Below, in pieces: positions 17,154 to 25,095 of a stretch of 32,879 bases of DNA. How positions within the stretch are numbered: position 1 is the stretch's first letter; every line of letters begins with the position of its first letter. The DNA is from Bacteroidetes bacterium ADurb.Bin012 (GTDB lineage: Bacteria; Bacteroidota; Bacteroidia; Bacteroidales; TTA-H9). Below the pieces are notes generated by a model. That model had not been told where the DNA came from and did not search any database. It worked only from the letters and a program-made list of their open reading frames with translations. A program made the translations under genes and the position numbers. The stretch is taken from assembly GCA_002071415.1 (NCBI GenBank), contig MWFC01000023.1, forward strand, positions 1 through 32,879, given 5' to 3'.

Positions 17154-19115
17154 GTGTTGCAAAAGAAATCCATATCATTTTTATGTTTAGTTATCTCGTT
17201 TATAGTTGGGAAGCAAGTTTTTAGCCAGGAAATACCATGTTCGCAAATCCGTGACGATACTTTGTGGCTTTGTTGCGGTACAAAAATTCTGCTCGACAAC
17301 GAATTGGTATTGATTTCTACCGACACCATTATCATTGGAGATGACATCTCAAGAGTTTATTTCTTGAAAGACCCTTATGCACGTTCACGAATACTTTATG
17401 ATTCTTTAAAATCGAAAGCAGGTAAGACTGAACTCACCAAGCTGGCTTATCAACTTCTGTTTCCAGAATCAGGAGCCGTATCAAAAAATAATGAAACCCT
17501 CTCCGAACCGCCCGAAGAAAATGAATATTTGCCTTTTGCCGATAGGACAATACAAAAAATTATCATTTATGTGGATAAGCCCTTCGATGAAACACAACCC
17601 AACCTTACCTGGGCGCGTTTGAGTCGTATGGGAAATTCTTTACATAGAACCACGCGAAAAACCGTAATAAGAAACAATCTATTGTTTAAAGAAGGAGAAA
17701 AGCTCGATCCTTATATAATGGCTGAGAATGCTCAGTTATTACGTTCCTTGCCCTATTTCTCCGAAGCATATTTACGCCCCGTGGCCGATGAAAAAAACCC
17801 CGAAAAAGTAGATGTTATTTTATGGGCAAAGGATGCTTTATCTTTGGGATTAGATATTTATCTCCCAAGCTCAACTCTTGTAGATTTCAGCCTTTTCGAC
17901 CAGAATTTCCTGGGGTATGGCAATCGTCTTTCATCAACAGTGCGCTATAACACGGCAAAGTCTCCGGTCTTTTCTCTCAAAAACCTCAATTATCGAATCG
18001 AAAATATCAAGGGAACTTTCTTCTACTCTGAAGCCGATTACACCAATGAATTTAATCATGAAAGCATTCGTCTGACCATTGCTCGAGATTTTCTAACCAC
18101 TCAAACACCTTTTGCCAGTGGCTTATCACTCACTCATCACGAAAAAATCCAAAATATCTTCACCCCCTATTTCCGACAGGATCGTTTGAAATATTTCAAT
18201 CCCTCTTTATGGATTGGCAAAGCATTCAATGTATATGGCGATGGCCAGCCTACCCAACTGGTAATAAGCTCCAGTATTGATAGCCGACTTTATACGCAAA
18301 GACCTTATGTGTCAGCCGATTCTAATAAAATCTACTATAATTCCTCAAATATACTCCTCAATATAGCTATATCGAGAAACGCCTATTATAAAGGGAATTA
18401 TATATACCAGTTCGGACGTACCGAAGACATTCCCTATGGTTTCCTTGCCGAACTCACAACGGGCCCCGAAAGCTATGAATATTATAATCGCACTTACTTT
18501 GGATTCACCACAGGCGTGGCAAAATATTTCAACCGTTTGGGATACCTTTCGGGTAAATTCTTGATTTCGTCATACAATCGTAGCGGAAAGTTTGAACAGG
18601 GTCAATGGGGAACGCACCTTGAATACTTTTCTAACCTATACATTTACGGCCCTTTCAAACTTCGACATTTTCTCACTTTGAATTATTGCCAGGGAATGAA
18701 CCGTCTCGAAGGCGAATCAGTCAACGTGGTGAAAGAACTTGATCTGTTAATTGCTCAGCCAAGCGATACTGCCTTTTATTCGGGCAATGAAAAATTAACC
18801 CTCAATTATTCATCTACTCTCTTCACTCCATACTATTTTTATGGCTTTCGACTGGCTTTCTTCGATTTTGTCAATTTGGCCTATCTTTGCGGTAGACAAC
18901 AATTTCCAGAAAAAAACAAATTCTTTTCGGGTTTTGGAATTGGGGCAATGGTACGCAACGAAAATCTCGTCATCAAAACCATCCTGCTAAAACTTGGATT
19001 TTATCCTGGACTTCCAGATAACCGAAGTGGTGTTTTTATCGAATTTTCGGGTATAGCTCCCTTGAATTTCTTCAATTACAAACCTCATCAACCTCTCATC
19101 AGCAAATATGAATAA
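17154..19115 (+). CDS. POTRA-containing outer-membrane beta-barrel protein, probable Omp85-like
   Basis: A 653-residue exported protein. The signal peptide ends near V-F-S-Q (residues 1-25). About 130-225 resembles one POTRA unit: I-x-K-I-I-I-Y-V, V-I-R-N-N-L-L-F-K-E-G-E, a L-R-S-L-P-Y-F-S-E-A-Y-L helix/strand and V-D-V-I-L-W-A-K-D. After that the sequence alternates hydrophobic and polar residues with many Tyr/Phe, as in a 14-18-strand barrel. This layout fits Bacteroidota Omp85/TamA-like proteins of unknown cargo. The start is unusual: the only in-frame options are GTG at 17154 and TTG at 17157, although ATGATGATG occurs out of frame at 17146-17154. The HAD gene starts 8 nt before its stop. 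A plain porin-like barrel is the alternative. Confidence 0.7.
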   Translation: MLQKKSISFLCLVISFIVGKQVFSQEIPCSQIRDDTLWLCCGTKILLDNELVLISTDTIIIGDDISRVYFLKDPYARSRILYDSLKSKAGKTELTKLAYQLLFPESGAVSKNNETLSEPPEENEYLPFADRTIQKIIIYVDKPFDETQPNLTWARLSRMGNSLHRTTRKTVIRNNLLFKEGEKLDPYIMAENAQLLRSLPYFSEAYLRPVADEKNPEKVDVILWAKDALSLGLDIYLPSSTLVDFSLFDQNFLGYGNRLSSTVRYNTAKSPVFSLKNLNYRIENIKGTFFYSEADYTNEFNHESIRLTIARDFLTTQTPFASGLSLTHHEKIQNIFTPYFRQDRLKYFNPSLWIGKAFNVYGDGQPTQLVISSSIDSRLYTQRPYVSADSNKIYYNSSNILLNIAISRNAYYKGNYIYQFGRTEDIPYGFLAELTTGPESYEYYNRTYFGFTTGVAKYFNRLGYLSGKFLISSYNRSGKFEQGQWGTHLEYFSNLYIYGPFKLRHFLTLNYCQGMNRLEGESVNVVKELDLLIAQPSDTAFYSGNEKLTLNYSSTLFTPYYFYGFRLAFFDFVNLAYLCGRQQFPEKNKFFSGFGIGAMVRNENLVIKTILLKLGFYPGLPDNRSGVFIEFSGIAPLNFFNYKPHQPLISKYE

Positions 19116-19808
19116 TATGAGCAGCCCTCTTGCCTTTATCTTCGATATGGATGGCACTATCGTTAGAAATCATGAAAATCATTTGAATGCATGGAAGTTG
19201 TTTTGTCAGAATCACCATATAGCAATAACTGAAGAAGAACTTTTAGCGGTATTTGGTGGTAAAAATGAAGACATCTTACAGAAAGTGTTTGTCCACAAAC
19301 TTTCTCAAAAAGAACTCAGGCAATTCGAAGAAGAAAAAGAAGGGTTATATCGTGGTCTATATAAGCCTTATATAAAGGAAGTAGAGGGTTTGAGTGATTT
19401 ACTCAAGAATCTTTTCATTGCTCAAATCCCTGCAGCTCTGGCTACTTCGGCTCCAACTTCCAATGTCGACATGGTCATTGACGCACTTGACATTCGAAAA
19501 TACTTTTCCTGTATTATCGATGCCACTATGGTTACTCATGGTAAACCTCATCCCGAAATATTTCTGAAAGTCGCAGAATGTTTAAGGGAAAAACCCCAGA
19601 ATTGCCTTGTTTTTGAAGATTCTCGAGTAGGTATAGAACGGCAATAAACGCAGGTTGTATGGTAGCAGTAGTAAAATCGCCATTTACAAAAGAAAGATTT
19701 ACCGGAGCGAATTTTCTCATCGATGATTTTCGCGACCCTCGCATCCAAAATCTAATCAACCCCGTCCTTTCGATAAAGATTGAAAAGCAGGGGCCAAAAA
19801 CCGAATAA
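19108..19808 (+). pseudogene. HAD-family phosphatase/beta-phosphoglucomutase-like, frameshifted
   Basis: A HAD subfamily IA hydrolase with all four catalytic motifs: F-D-M-D-G-T near residue 13, A-T-S-A-P around 111, H-G-K-P-H-P (Lys in K-P-H-P) and F-E-D-S-R-V-G-I-E. Right after the last motif the frame ends at TAA 19645-19647 (179 residues). In the next frame the sequence continues naturally as A-I-N-A-G-C-M-V-A-V-V-K to TAA 19806-19808, giving about 233 residues, the normal family size. The family consensus E-A-A-I-N-A-G predicts one base missing near 19638-19640 (GAACGGCA in place of GAAGCGGCA). It is either a recent mutation or a sequencing/assembly error. The full frame would overlap the convergent nnr gene by 53 nt. 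It overlaps the barrel protein gene by 8 nt. Confidence 0.8.
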
Positions 19809-21273
19809 TATCAACCGCCGACATGTATTCCTGCGAAAGCTCTTCGGCCGCCAGATCACCCGCAAAACCATGAAGAAAAACTCCCATAACGGATGCTTGT
19901 CCATGATTATATCCCTGAGCCAATAAACTTAAAATTATTCCCGTTAAAACATCTCCGCTCCCTCCCGTTGCCATACCGGGATTTCCCGTACTGTTGAAAT
20001 AACATTGCCCCAAAGGATTTACTATAATAGTTACACCGCCTTTCAGTACAAGAAAAATATTATATTTCAGTGCAAAATCCTTAGCCAGTTTCAAACGTTC
20101 GAAATCGTTATCGGTTTTCCCAGCCAGTCGCTCGAATTCCCCGGGATGAGGGGTAAGTATGGTATAAGGTGGCAAAAATGAGTACCATGTTTTGTTTTCC
20201 GATAAAATATTCAAAGCATCGGCATCCATTATCAGTGGACCTCGATAATTCTGTATGAGCAATTTGAGTGCAGTTTGGGTTTGTCGGTGGAGACCCAATC
20301 CTGGCCCGGCACCTACAGCATCATAACGATCGAACGAAGGTAGATGCGTAATGAACGATGCTTGTTCATCGAACGATACCATGGCCTCATTCAAGTTTAT
20401 CTGCAAAGCCTCGCCAACCTTGCCAGGAGCATGCACCGTCAACAATCCTGCTCCGGAATGCACGCAAGCCCTTGCAGCCATAATTGCAGCCCCAGCTTTG
20501 CCTTCACTCCCCGCAATCAATAAGGCATGTCCAAAATCTCCTTTATGCTGAAATCTCCGCCGCCGTTTCAACCATGAAGTAACATCGTCCTTCGAAGAAT
20601 AGAAATACTTCGTCTCCGCTTGCTGTAAATATTCAGGATGAAGGCCAATATCAAACACATGCCATTCTCCAACATAAATATCGTTCTCTGGCATCATAAA
20701 GCACAACTTGGGTGGTAAAAAACTCAGGGTATGGTCGGCTTGCACTGCAATCCCCGAAACAGCTTTCAATGAAGTATCTACGAATAATCCCGAAGGTATA
20801 TCTATCGAAATAATAATACCTCTCGAATGATTGAGGTAGGATACCAATTCAACAGCCAAACCTTCCAGCTTTCTGCTCAAACCTGTGCCAAATAAGGCAT
20901 CGATAATGTAACTAAACGGAGGAATTTCCGGAAAATCGCCAGCGGAAGCAATATCCATACATTCCACAGGAAGTGACTCCAAACGACAAAGATTGGTTAA
21001 AAAATCAGGCGAAGCCTGGCTGCCAAACCTGAGAATATAAACCGAAACCTTGAAACCATTTTCGAATAGATGACGTGCCACAGCCAAACCATCACCTCCA
21101 TTATTTCCAGTACCGCAAAAAATCATCACAGGCATATCTTTTACCAAATGATCAAGCAACCATTGCGAACATTGCCGCGCCGCCCTCTCCATCAGATCAA
21201 TACTTGCAATGGGCTCATTGGCTATAGTATACGCATCGGCTTCCCTGATTTTATCTACACTCAATATTTTCAT
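19756..21273 (-). CDS. nnr: Bifunctional NAD(P)H-hydrate epimerase / ADP-dependent NAD(P)HX dehydratase
   Basis: A 505-residue fusion that repairs hydrated NADH and NADPH. The N-terminal half (1-215, YjeF_N) is the epimerase, with F-C-G-T-G-N-N-G-G-D-G-L-A-V-A-R (52-67), D-A-L-F-G-T-G-L (125-132) and I-D-I-P-S-G (157-162). The C-terminal half (about 230-505) is the ribokinase-like ADP-dependent dehydratase, with G-S-E-G-K-A-G-A (255-262), G-A-G-P-G-L-G (321-327), L-T-P-H-P-G-E-F (373-380) and T-G-G-S-G-D-V-L-T-G (436-445, carrying the catalytic Asp). Length and domain order match the usual bacterial Nnr fusion. It runs tail to tail with the HAD gene and head to head with hydE. CAAATCTA at 21396-21403 is an exact minus-strand -7 box about 120 nt upstream. 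Confidence 0.96.
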   Translation of the reverse strand: MKILSVDKIREADAYTIANEPIASIDLMERAARQCSQWLLDHLVKDMPVMIFCGTGNNGGDGLAVARHLFENGFKVSVYILRFGSQASPDFLTNLCRLESLPVECMDIASAGDFPEIPPFSYIIDALFGTGLSRKLEGLAVELVSYLNHSRGIIISIDIPSGLFVDTSLKAVSGIAVQADHTLSFLPPKLCFMMPENDIYVGEWHVFDIGLHPEYLQQAETKYFYSSKDDVTSWLKRRRRFQHKGDFGHALLIAGSEGKAGAAIMAARACVHSGAGLLTVHAPGKVGEALQINLNEAMVSFDEQASFITHLPSFDRYDAVGAGPGLGLHRQTQTALKLLIQNYRGPLIMDADALNILSENKTWYSFLPPYTILTPHPGEFERLAGKTDNDFERLKLAKDFALKYNIFLVLKGGVTIIVNPLGQCYFNSTGNPGMATGGSGDVLTGIILSLLAQGYNHGQASVMGVFLHGFAGDLAAEELSQEYMSAVDIIRFLAPAFQSLSKGRG

Positions 21274-21423
21274 AGCTTATCCCCCATTGTAATTTTCCTG
21301 AAGATAACAGCGTCTTTCAATAACAACTTATTATGAAACTTCATTCTTTGGACGAATTTTTCTTTTGCAATTCTAAAGAATCATTATCGAAAGCGCAAAT
21401 CTAACCACCTGAGAATTGTGAAC

Positions 21424-21431
21424 TATCTTTG
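21424..21431 (+). promoter_or_regulatory. -7 promoter element for hydE
   Basis: TATCTTTG matches TAnnTTTG exactly; no TTG box is seen 18-21 nt upstream. The predicted start near 21438 gives a leader of only about 10 nt before the hydE ATG. On the opposite strand a TAGATTTG box (21396-21403) faces nnr, so the two promoters would be back to back. Confidence 0.4.
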
Positions 21432-21446
21432 CAGAAAATATGATGC

Positions 21447-22565
21447 ATGAACCCAAAGCCAAGCATTCGACACTTGTTGGGGAAAAAAACTTTTTCTCAT
21501 GATGAATTGGTAATCTTATTATCGGCCGATAAGGGTGAACAAAATTTAATTTTTCAGAAAGCCTCTGAAGTTAAGCAGAACAATGTCGGTAACAAAGTGT
21601 ATCTCAGGGGTTTGGTCGAATACTCCAACATCTGCTCCAAGAATTGTTTTTACTGCGGGGTAAGATCGGGCAATAAAAATGTTAGGCGTTACAAATTGAG
21701 TGAAAGTGAAGTACTTGAAGCAGCGCAATTTGTTCTCGACCAGCACTTTGCTTCTATGGTTATTCAAGCAGGAGAATTATCATCACCCCAAAACACGTGT
21801 CGAATTGGGGAACTGGTCAGAAAAATTAAACAACTGTCGCAGGGAAAAATTGGGATCACGCTTTCATTGGGTGAACAAAGTCGCGAAATCTATCGCTATT
21901 GGCACGATTGCGGTGCACATCGCTATTTGCTGCGAATCGAAACCTCTAACCCCGATTTATTTCAAAAGATGCATCCCCAAGACACCTTCCACACCTTCGA
22001 GAAACGACTCCAGGCACTCGAAGACTTAAGAAATGAGGGGTTTCAGGTGGGCACAGGCGTTATGATTGGCCTTCCCTTTCAAACTTATGATGATCTCGCT
22101 TTCGATCTCGAATTTTTTAAAAACCTCGACATCGATATGGTAGGCATGGGACCATATATCGAACACAAGGACACTCCTCTTTACCAATATAAAGATTTGC
22201 TTTTGTCGCCGCTCGAAAGACTCGATCTGTCCCTCAAAATGGTTGCACTGCTGCGCATCATAATGCCCGACATCAACATAGCCGCCACTACGGCCATGGA
22301 AACCATTGATCCCAATGCAAAAATCAGGGCGCTGAAAGTAGGAGCTAACGTAATTATGCCCAATCTTACACCTTTAAAATATAAAGAAGACTACCTCTTA
22401 TATGAGGGGAAACCCAATATAGATGAAGAAGCCCAACAAACGTTGAATTACCTTATTCAAAGTATCTCTGCCATTCACTGTGAAATTGGATGGGACAACT
22501 GGGGCGACTCACTGCATTTCTTTCATCGACATCCCGAAAATAAGGAAATCGAACCCCATTCTTGA
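21447..22565 (+). CDS. hydE: [FeFe] hydrogenase maturation radical SAM protein HydE
   Basis: A 372-residue radical SAM enzyme of the HydE/BioB-like group, which helps build the dithiomethylamine bridge of the [FeFe]-hydrogenase H-cluster. The signature C-S-K-N-C-F-Y-C places the [4Fe-4S] cysteines at C63, C67 and C70, in the HydE context R-G-L-V-E-Y-S-N-I-C...C-G-V-R-S-G-N-K-N. The R-I-E-T-S-N-P strand and G-T-G-V-M-I-G-L-P-F-Q-T motif are also HydE-like. There is no C-terminal cysteine triad, so the second cluster of some HydE proteins is absent. HydF, HydG and the hydrogenase are not in the window, so HydE is separated from its partners. BioB and PylB are excluded by these motifs. It converges on the T9SS cargo gene, with only 3 nt between the stops. 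Confidence 0.9.
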   Translation: MNPKPSIRHLLGKKTFSHDELVILLSADKGEQNLIFQKASEVKQNNVGNKVYLRGLVEYSNICSKNCFYCGVRSGNKNVRRYKLSESEVLEAAQFVLDQHFASMVIQAGELSSPQNTCRIGELVRKIKQLSQGKIGITLSLGEQSREIYRYWHDCGAHRYLLRIETSNPDLFQKMHPQDTFHTFEKRLQALEDLRNEGFQVGTGVMIGLPFQTYDDLAFDLEFFKNLDIDMVGMGPYIEHKDTPLYQYKDLLLSPLERLDLSLKMVALLRIIMPDINIAATTAMETIDPNAKIRALKVGANVIMPNLTPLKYKEDYLLYEGKPNIDEEAQQTLNYLIQSISAIHCEIGWDNWGDSLHFFHRHPENKEIEPHS

Positions 22566-22568
22566 AAA

Positions 22569-23156
22569 CTATCTCTGAATAATGAGCTGCAAAGTATATA
22601 TGTCTTCTGCACACTCAACTTTTATACTATATATCCCTGTATTGAGTGATCGGATATCGAGGCGAGGTATATCTTCAATACGGCTGAACAACAACTGTCT
22701 CCCCTTAAAATCGAAAACATACACCGATGAATTACAGGCACCTTTCAAAATCACTTCATCGTTGGCGGGATTGGGTATTATCACAATGGATGATGAACAC
22801 CTGCATGAATCTTCACTTTGGCTATCAATGTCCCCTCTCTCTCTATTGTGTTCAACTTCTACCTTTTCTAAAGCACAACTTACCGTTAGTTTCCCTGTGT
22901 TCTTGTCTATAGAGTACTGGAAGAAATATTCCGGTGCAAACCACTCCGCATCTTCATGGTTTGCATCAATATCTTCCCCCTTCGAATCTCGACCTGGTGG
23001 ATAATAATTTTCATGGTTTAGTTCGGGATAACTGGCCAAACACATTCGAGGATGGAAACCATAGTATGATTGTGCATTCAAATTATCTATTCCATCCATC
23101 CAGCTTAACCATAAGAATGAAAGCACATATACTGTAAATACCAATACTTGTCGCAT
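22569..23156 (-). CDS. Small secreted protein with T9SS type A-like sorting domain
   Basis: A 195-residue exported protein. An N-terminal signal peptide (about 1-29, ending near L-N-A-Q) is followed by a central region of about 90 residues rich in Asp, Glu, Tyr and Cys (including S-C-R-C-S-S) that I do not recognise. The last 70 residues match the T9SS type A C-terminal sorting domain: I-I-P-N-P-A-N-D-E-V, V-Y-V-F-D-F-K-G-R, L-D-I-R-S-L-N-T-G-I-Y-S-I-K-V and a final short strand. This domain directs export through PorU-type sortase machinery to the cell surface. The protein is unusually small for a T9SS cargo, and the acidic middle part could bind metal. A minus-strand -7 box lies at 23183-23190. 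Confidence 0.8.
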   Translation of the reverse strand: MRQVLVFTVYVLSFLWLSWMDGIDNLNAQSYYGFHPRMCLASYPELNHENYYPPGRDSKGEDIDANHEDAEWFAPEYFFQYSIDKNTGKLTVSCALEKVEVEHNRERGDIDSQSEDSCRCSSSIVIIPNPANDEVILKGACNSSVYVFDFKGRQLLFSRIEDIPRLDIRSLNTGIYSIKVECAEDIYTLQLIIQR

Positions 23157-23182
23157 AATTTCGATCTTTTCAGCTCAAGCTC

Positions 23183-23190
23183 CAAAAATA
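23183..23190 (-). promoter_or_regulatory. -7 promoter element for the T9SS cargo gene
   Basis: CAAAAATA on the plus strand is TATTTTTG on the minus strand, an exact TAnnTTTG match. The predicted start is about 20 nt before the ATG at 23156. No clear -33 box is visible. Confidence 0.35.
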
Positions 23191-23457
23191 CACATTTTCT
23201 TATCACTATGATCACCTTTCGTCTCGAATTCATACTCCATCGGAGGTTAAGATAAAAGCATGCCACCCCTCAAATCATTTGATAACCCATATATAATGCG
23301 GTTTGCAGAAATCTCGAAATTTAATTTCGTAATCTATTAAACATCAAAATTTATTGCCCAAAACAAAAATAAGGAAGGGAAAGCTCGATACTCGCGAAAT
23401 TTAATACGCTGAAAATAAATACAATAAATAAATATTTTAAAATATTTTCTAAAAAGC

Positions 23458-23488
23458 TTGCATTGTGTTAAAAAATGTCTTATATTTG
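23458..23488 (+). promoter_or_regulatory. Promoter of the candidate small RNA
   Basis: TTG at 23458-23460, a 20-nt spacer, and TATATTTG at 23481-23488 form a full Bacteroidota promoter on the plus strand. No protein gene follows; the next element is the 9-bp closing helix of the candidate RNA. Confidence 0.6.
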
Positions 23489-23490
23489 GA

Positions 23491-23634
23491 GCGCTGTTCC
23501 TTTCCATCCTGATGTGTCGTTGATGATACTCGATGATTAATTTCCTCATAGACAATAGGTTAGTTTCTATAGAATCCCTCAGGAACAGCAAAAGGCTTAA
23601 AACCCCTTCCAACCCCGGCAATGCCGGGGTTTTT
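23491..23634 (+). ncRNA. Candidate structured small RNA, possibly 6S-like (6S-Flavo type)
   Basis: A transcript of about 140 nt is predicted from the promoter at 23458-23488 to the terminator at 23611-23634. Its 5' end (GCTGTTCCT, 23493-23501) pairs perfectly with AGGAACAGC (23581-23589), so a 9-bp helix closes a loop of about 80 nt before the terminator hairpin. A long closing helix, a large internal loop and an intrinsic terminator, in a unit of its own, resemble 6S RNA and the Bacteroidota 6S-Flavo class of roughly this size. 6S RNA binds the housekeeping RNA polymerase holoenzyme. I could not confirm a conserved core, and tmRNA, SRP RNA and RNase P signatures are absent. The RNA unit is better supported than its class. 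Confidence 0.5.
23611..23634 (+). terminator. Intrinsic terminator of the candidate small RNA
   Basis: AACCCCGGC and GCCGGGGTT form a 9-bp GC-rich stem around a three-base loop, followed directly by a T run ending at 23634. Confidence 0.8.
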
Positions 23635-23805
23635 AGCTCCAAAAATTTTACCCTCTTCTTCAAATCAAAAGCCCGAGATATTCTTTTTTCATTTGTCCCA
23701 TCCTCCGATATTTCTATCAGACTCACTTCAATCGCGCTTCTTCGATTCATGATTACTCTTAACGGAATATTCAATAGGGTCTCGCAGGGGAGCTCGTTTA
23801 AAACC

Positions 23806-23828
23806 CTTGCTTGCTTGCCTGCTTGCTT
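23806..23828 (+). repeat. CTTG tetranucleotide run
   Basis: Three CTTG copies, one CCTG variant, one more CTTG and a partial CTT in tandem. It lies in the non-coding interval downstream of the small RNA. The one interruption suggests an old, non-expanding run. Confidence 0.7.
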
Positions 23829-24102
23829 CCCGCCCGTCGATAAAAGCCATTCCCATAATTCGTCGCTTGAAAGCACCTCTATCCATTACCCTGGTTATCA
23901 CCCTAGTTTCACTCTCAGTCAGGTTATCAGCCTACACATCATTATTTAGAATTAATATAAATTTCAAATTTCCGATCTTTTATCCAGTTTCAAACATTGA
24001 GTATAATTCTTCGATTCATAAAAAATGAAACGATTTTTCGAACAATTATATTAATTTGACAATTATAAACAACCAATTGATTTTCAATACAGGCTATCAT
24101 AA

Positions 24103-24135
24103 GGGAAGATCGTACTTATCTTCCCCCTATTTTTT
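24103..24135 (+). terminator. Hairpin terminator, plus strand
   Basis: GGGAAGAT (24103-24110) pairs with ATCTTCCC (24118-24125) around a seven-base loop, followed after CCTA by six T residues. The T run is on the plus strand, so it would stop rightward transcription, perhaps readthrough from the small RNA; on the minus strand, downstream of sdhB, the T run is poor. Confidence 0.5.
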
Positions 24136-24279
24136 CAAGTAATTTCAGAAGCAATAAAGGTTAACAAAAAATCCCCTAAATAAAATAGTTGCCGAAAGAA
24201 AAATGAACCTTCTAATTTTGGCAAACTATTCTCAACAACCTTGTATTGGTTAAGACGGGTAGTAATCAAAAAAACATTA

Positions 24280-25065
24280 TCAGCCAAAGCCTCCAATTCT
24301 TTTCTTTTCGGCATGAGTAAGTTTCGATTTCAAAAATTCTCTATTCATGCGAGCGATATGTTCTACCGAAATGTTCTTGGGGCATTCGGCTTCACAAGCA
24401 TAAGTATTGGTACAGCTTCCGAATCCTAATTCATCCATTTTGGAGACCATTGCCTGCACTCTTCTTTTTGCTTCAGGATGGCCTTGTGGAAGGAGGGCAA
24501 ACTGAGAAACCTTTGCGGCAACAAACAACATGGCCGAGGCATTCTTACATGCTGCCACACATGCTCCACACCCAATACATGCAGCCGCATCCATGGCCAT
24601 ATCGGCATATTCTTTCGAAACAAGAATGGAATTTGCATCAGGCACACCACCAGTAGAAGCCGATATATAACCTCCTTCTTGAATAATCTTATCGAAAGCG
24701 CTTCGATCTACCATTAAATCTTTAATTATTGGGAAAGCCTTTGCTCGCCAGGGTTCTATTACGATGGTGTCTCCATCCTGGAATTTCCGCATGTGAACCT
24801 GACAAACTGTAGTGCCCTGTTCAGGTCCATGAGGATGTCCATTGATATAAAGGCTGCACATTCCGCAAATTCCTTCACGGCAGTCATGATCGAAGGCAAC
24901 AGGATCGACCGGAAGCTCTATTTTATCATGGATCAATTTTTCGTTCAAGATATCGAGCATCTCGAGAAAAGAACAATCGGGTGAGATATTCTCAATTTTA
25001 TATGTCTTGAATCTTCCTTTGGCTTTGGAATTTTCCTGACGCCAGATTTTCAATGTAAAGTTCAT
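24280..25065 (-). CDS. sdhB: Succinate dehydrogenase/fumarate reductase iron-sulfur subunit
   Basis: A 261-residue subunit carrying electrons between the flavin of SdhA and the quinone/heme of SdhC on the cytoplasmic face. The plant-type ferredoxin domain has the [2Fe-2S] cysteines C62, C67, C70 and C88 ([10 protein letters not shown]...V-C). The C-terminal domain has [11 protein letters not shown] (C163, 166, 169, 173) and F-G-S-C...C-E-A-E-C-P (C218, 224, 228), enough for the [4Fe-4S] and [3Fe-4S] centres. It is the last gene of a CAB operon, 30 nt after sdhA. In Bacteroidota, enzymes of this type often run as fumarate reductase in anaerobes, and hydE in the window favours that reading. Confidence 0.96.
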   Translation of the reverse strand: MNFTLKIWRQENSKAKGRFKTYKIENISPDCSFLEMLDILNEKLIHDKIELPVDPVAFDHDCREGICGMCSLYINGHPHGPEQGTTVCQVHMRKFQDGDTIVIEPWRAKAFPIIKDLMVDRSAFDKIIQEGGYISASTGGVPDANSILVSKEYADMAMDAAACIGCGACVAACKNASAMLFVAAKVSQFALLPQGHPEAKRRVQAMVSKMDELGFGSCTNTYACEAECPKNISVEHIARMNREFLKSKLTHAEKKRIGGFG

Positions 25066-25095
25066 AATGTTAAATTTTTAGGTTCAGGAAATGAG

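Larger units (their letters stand above)
23157..24279. other. 1.1-kb interval without a convincing protein gene; holds a small-RNA unit
   Basis: Between the T9SS cargo gene and sdhB. It contains a full promoter (23458-23488), a probable structured RNA (23491-23634) with its terminator, a CTTG tetranucleotide run (23806-23828) and a second hairpin terminator (24103-24135). Long open frames exist on both strands (179 codons on minus, 23337-23876; 138 on plus, 23533-23949), but both run through the RNA and terminator and their codon use is unlike the neighbouring genes, so neither was called. Confidence 0.6.

Noticed and set aside
23806..23828. CTTG run as a phase-variation repeat
   Set aside because: It is interrupted by CCTG and lies in neither a called gene nor a promoter spacer, so no switching role can be supported.
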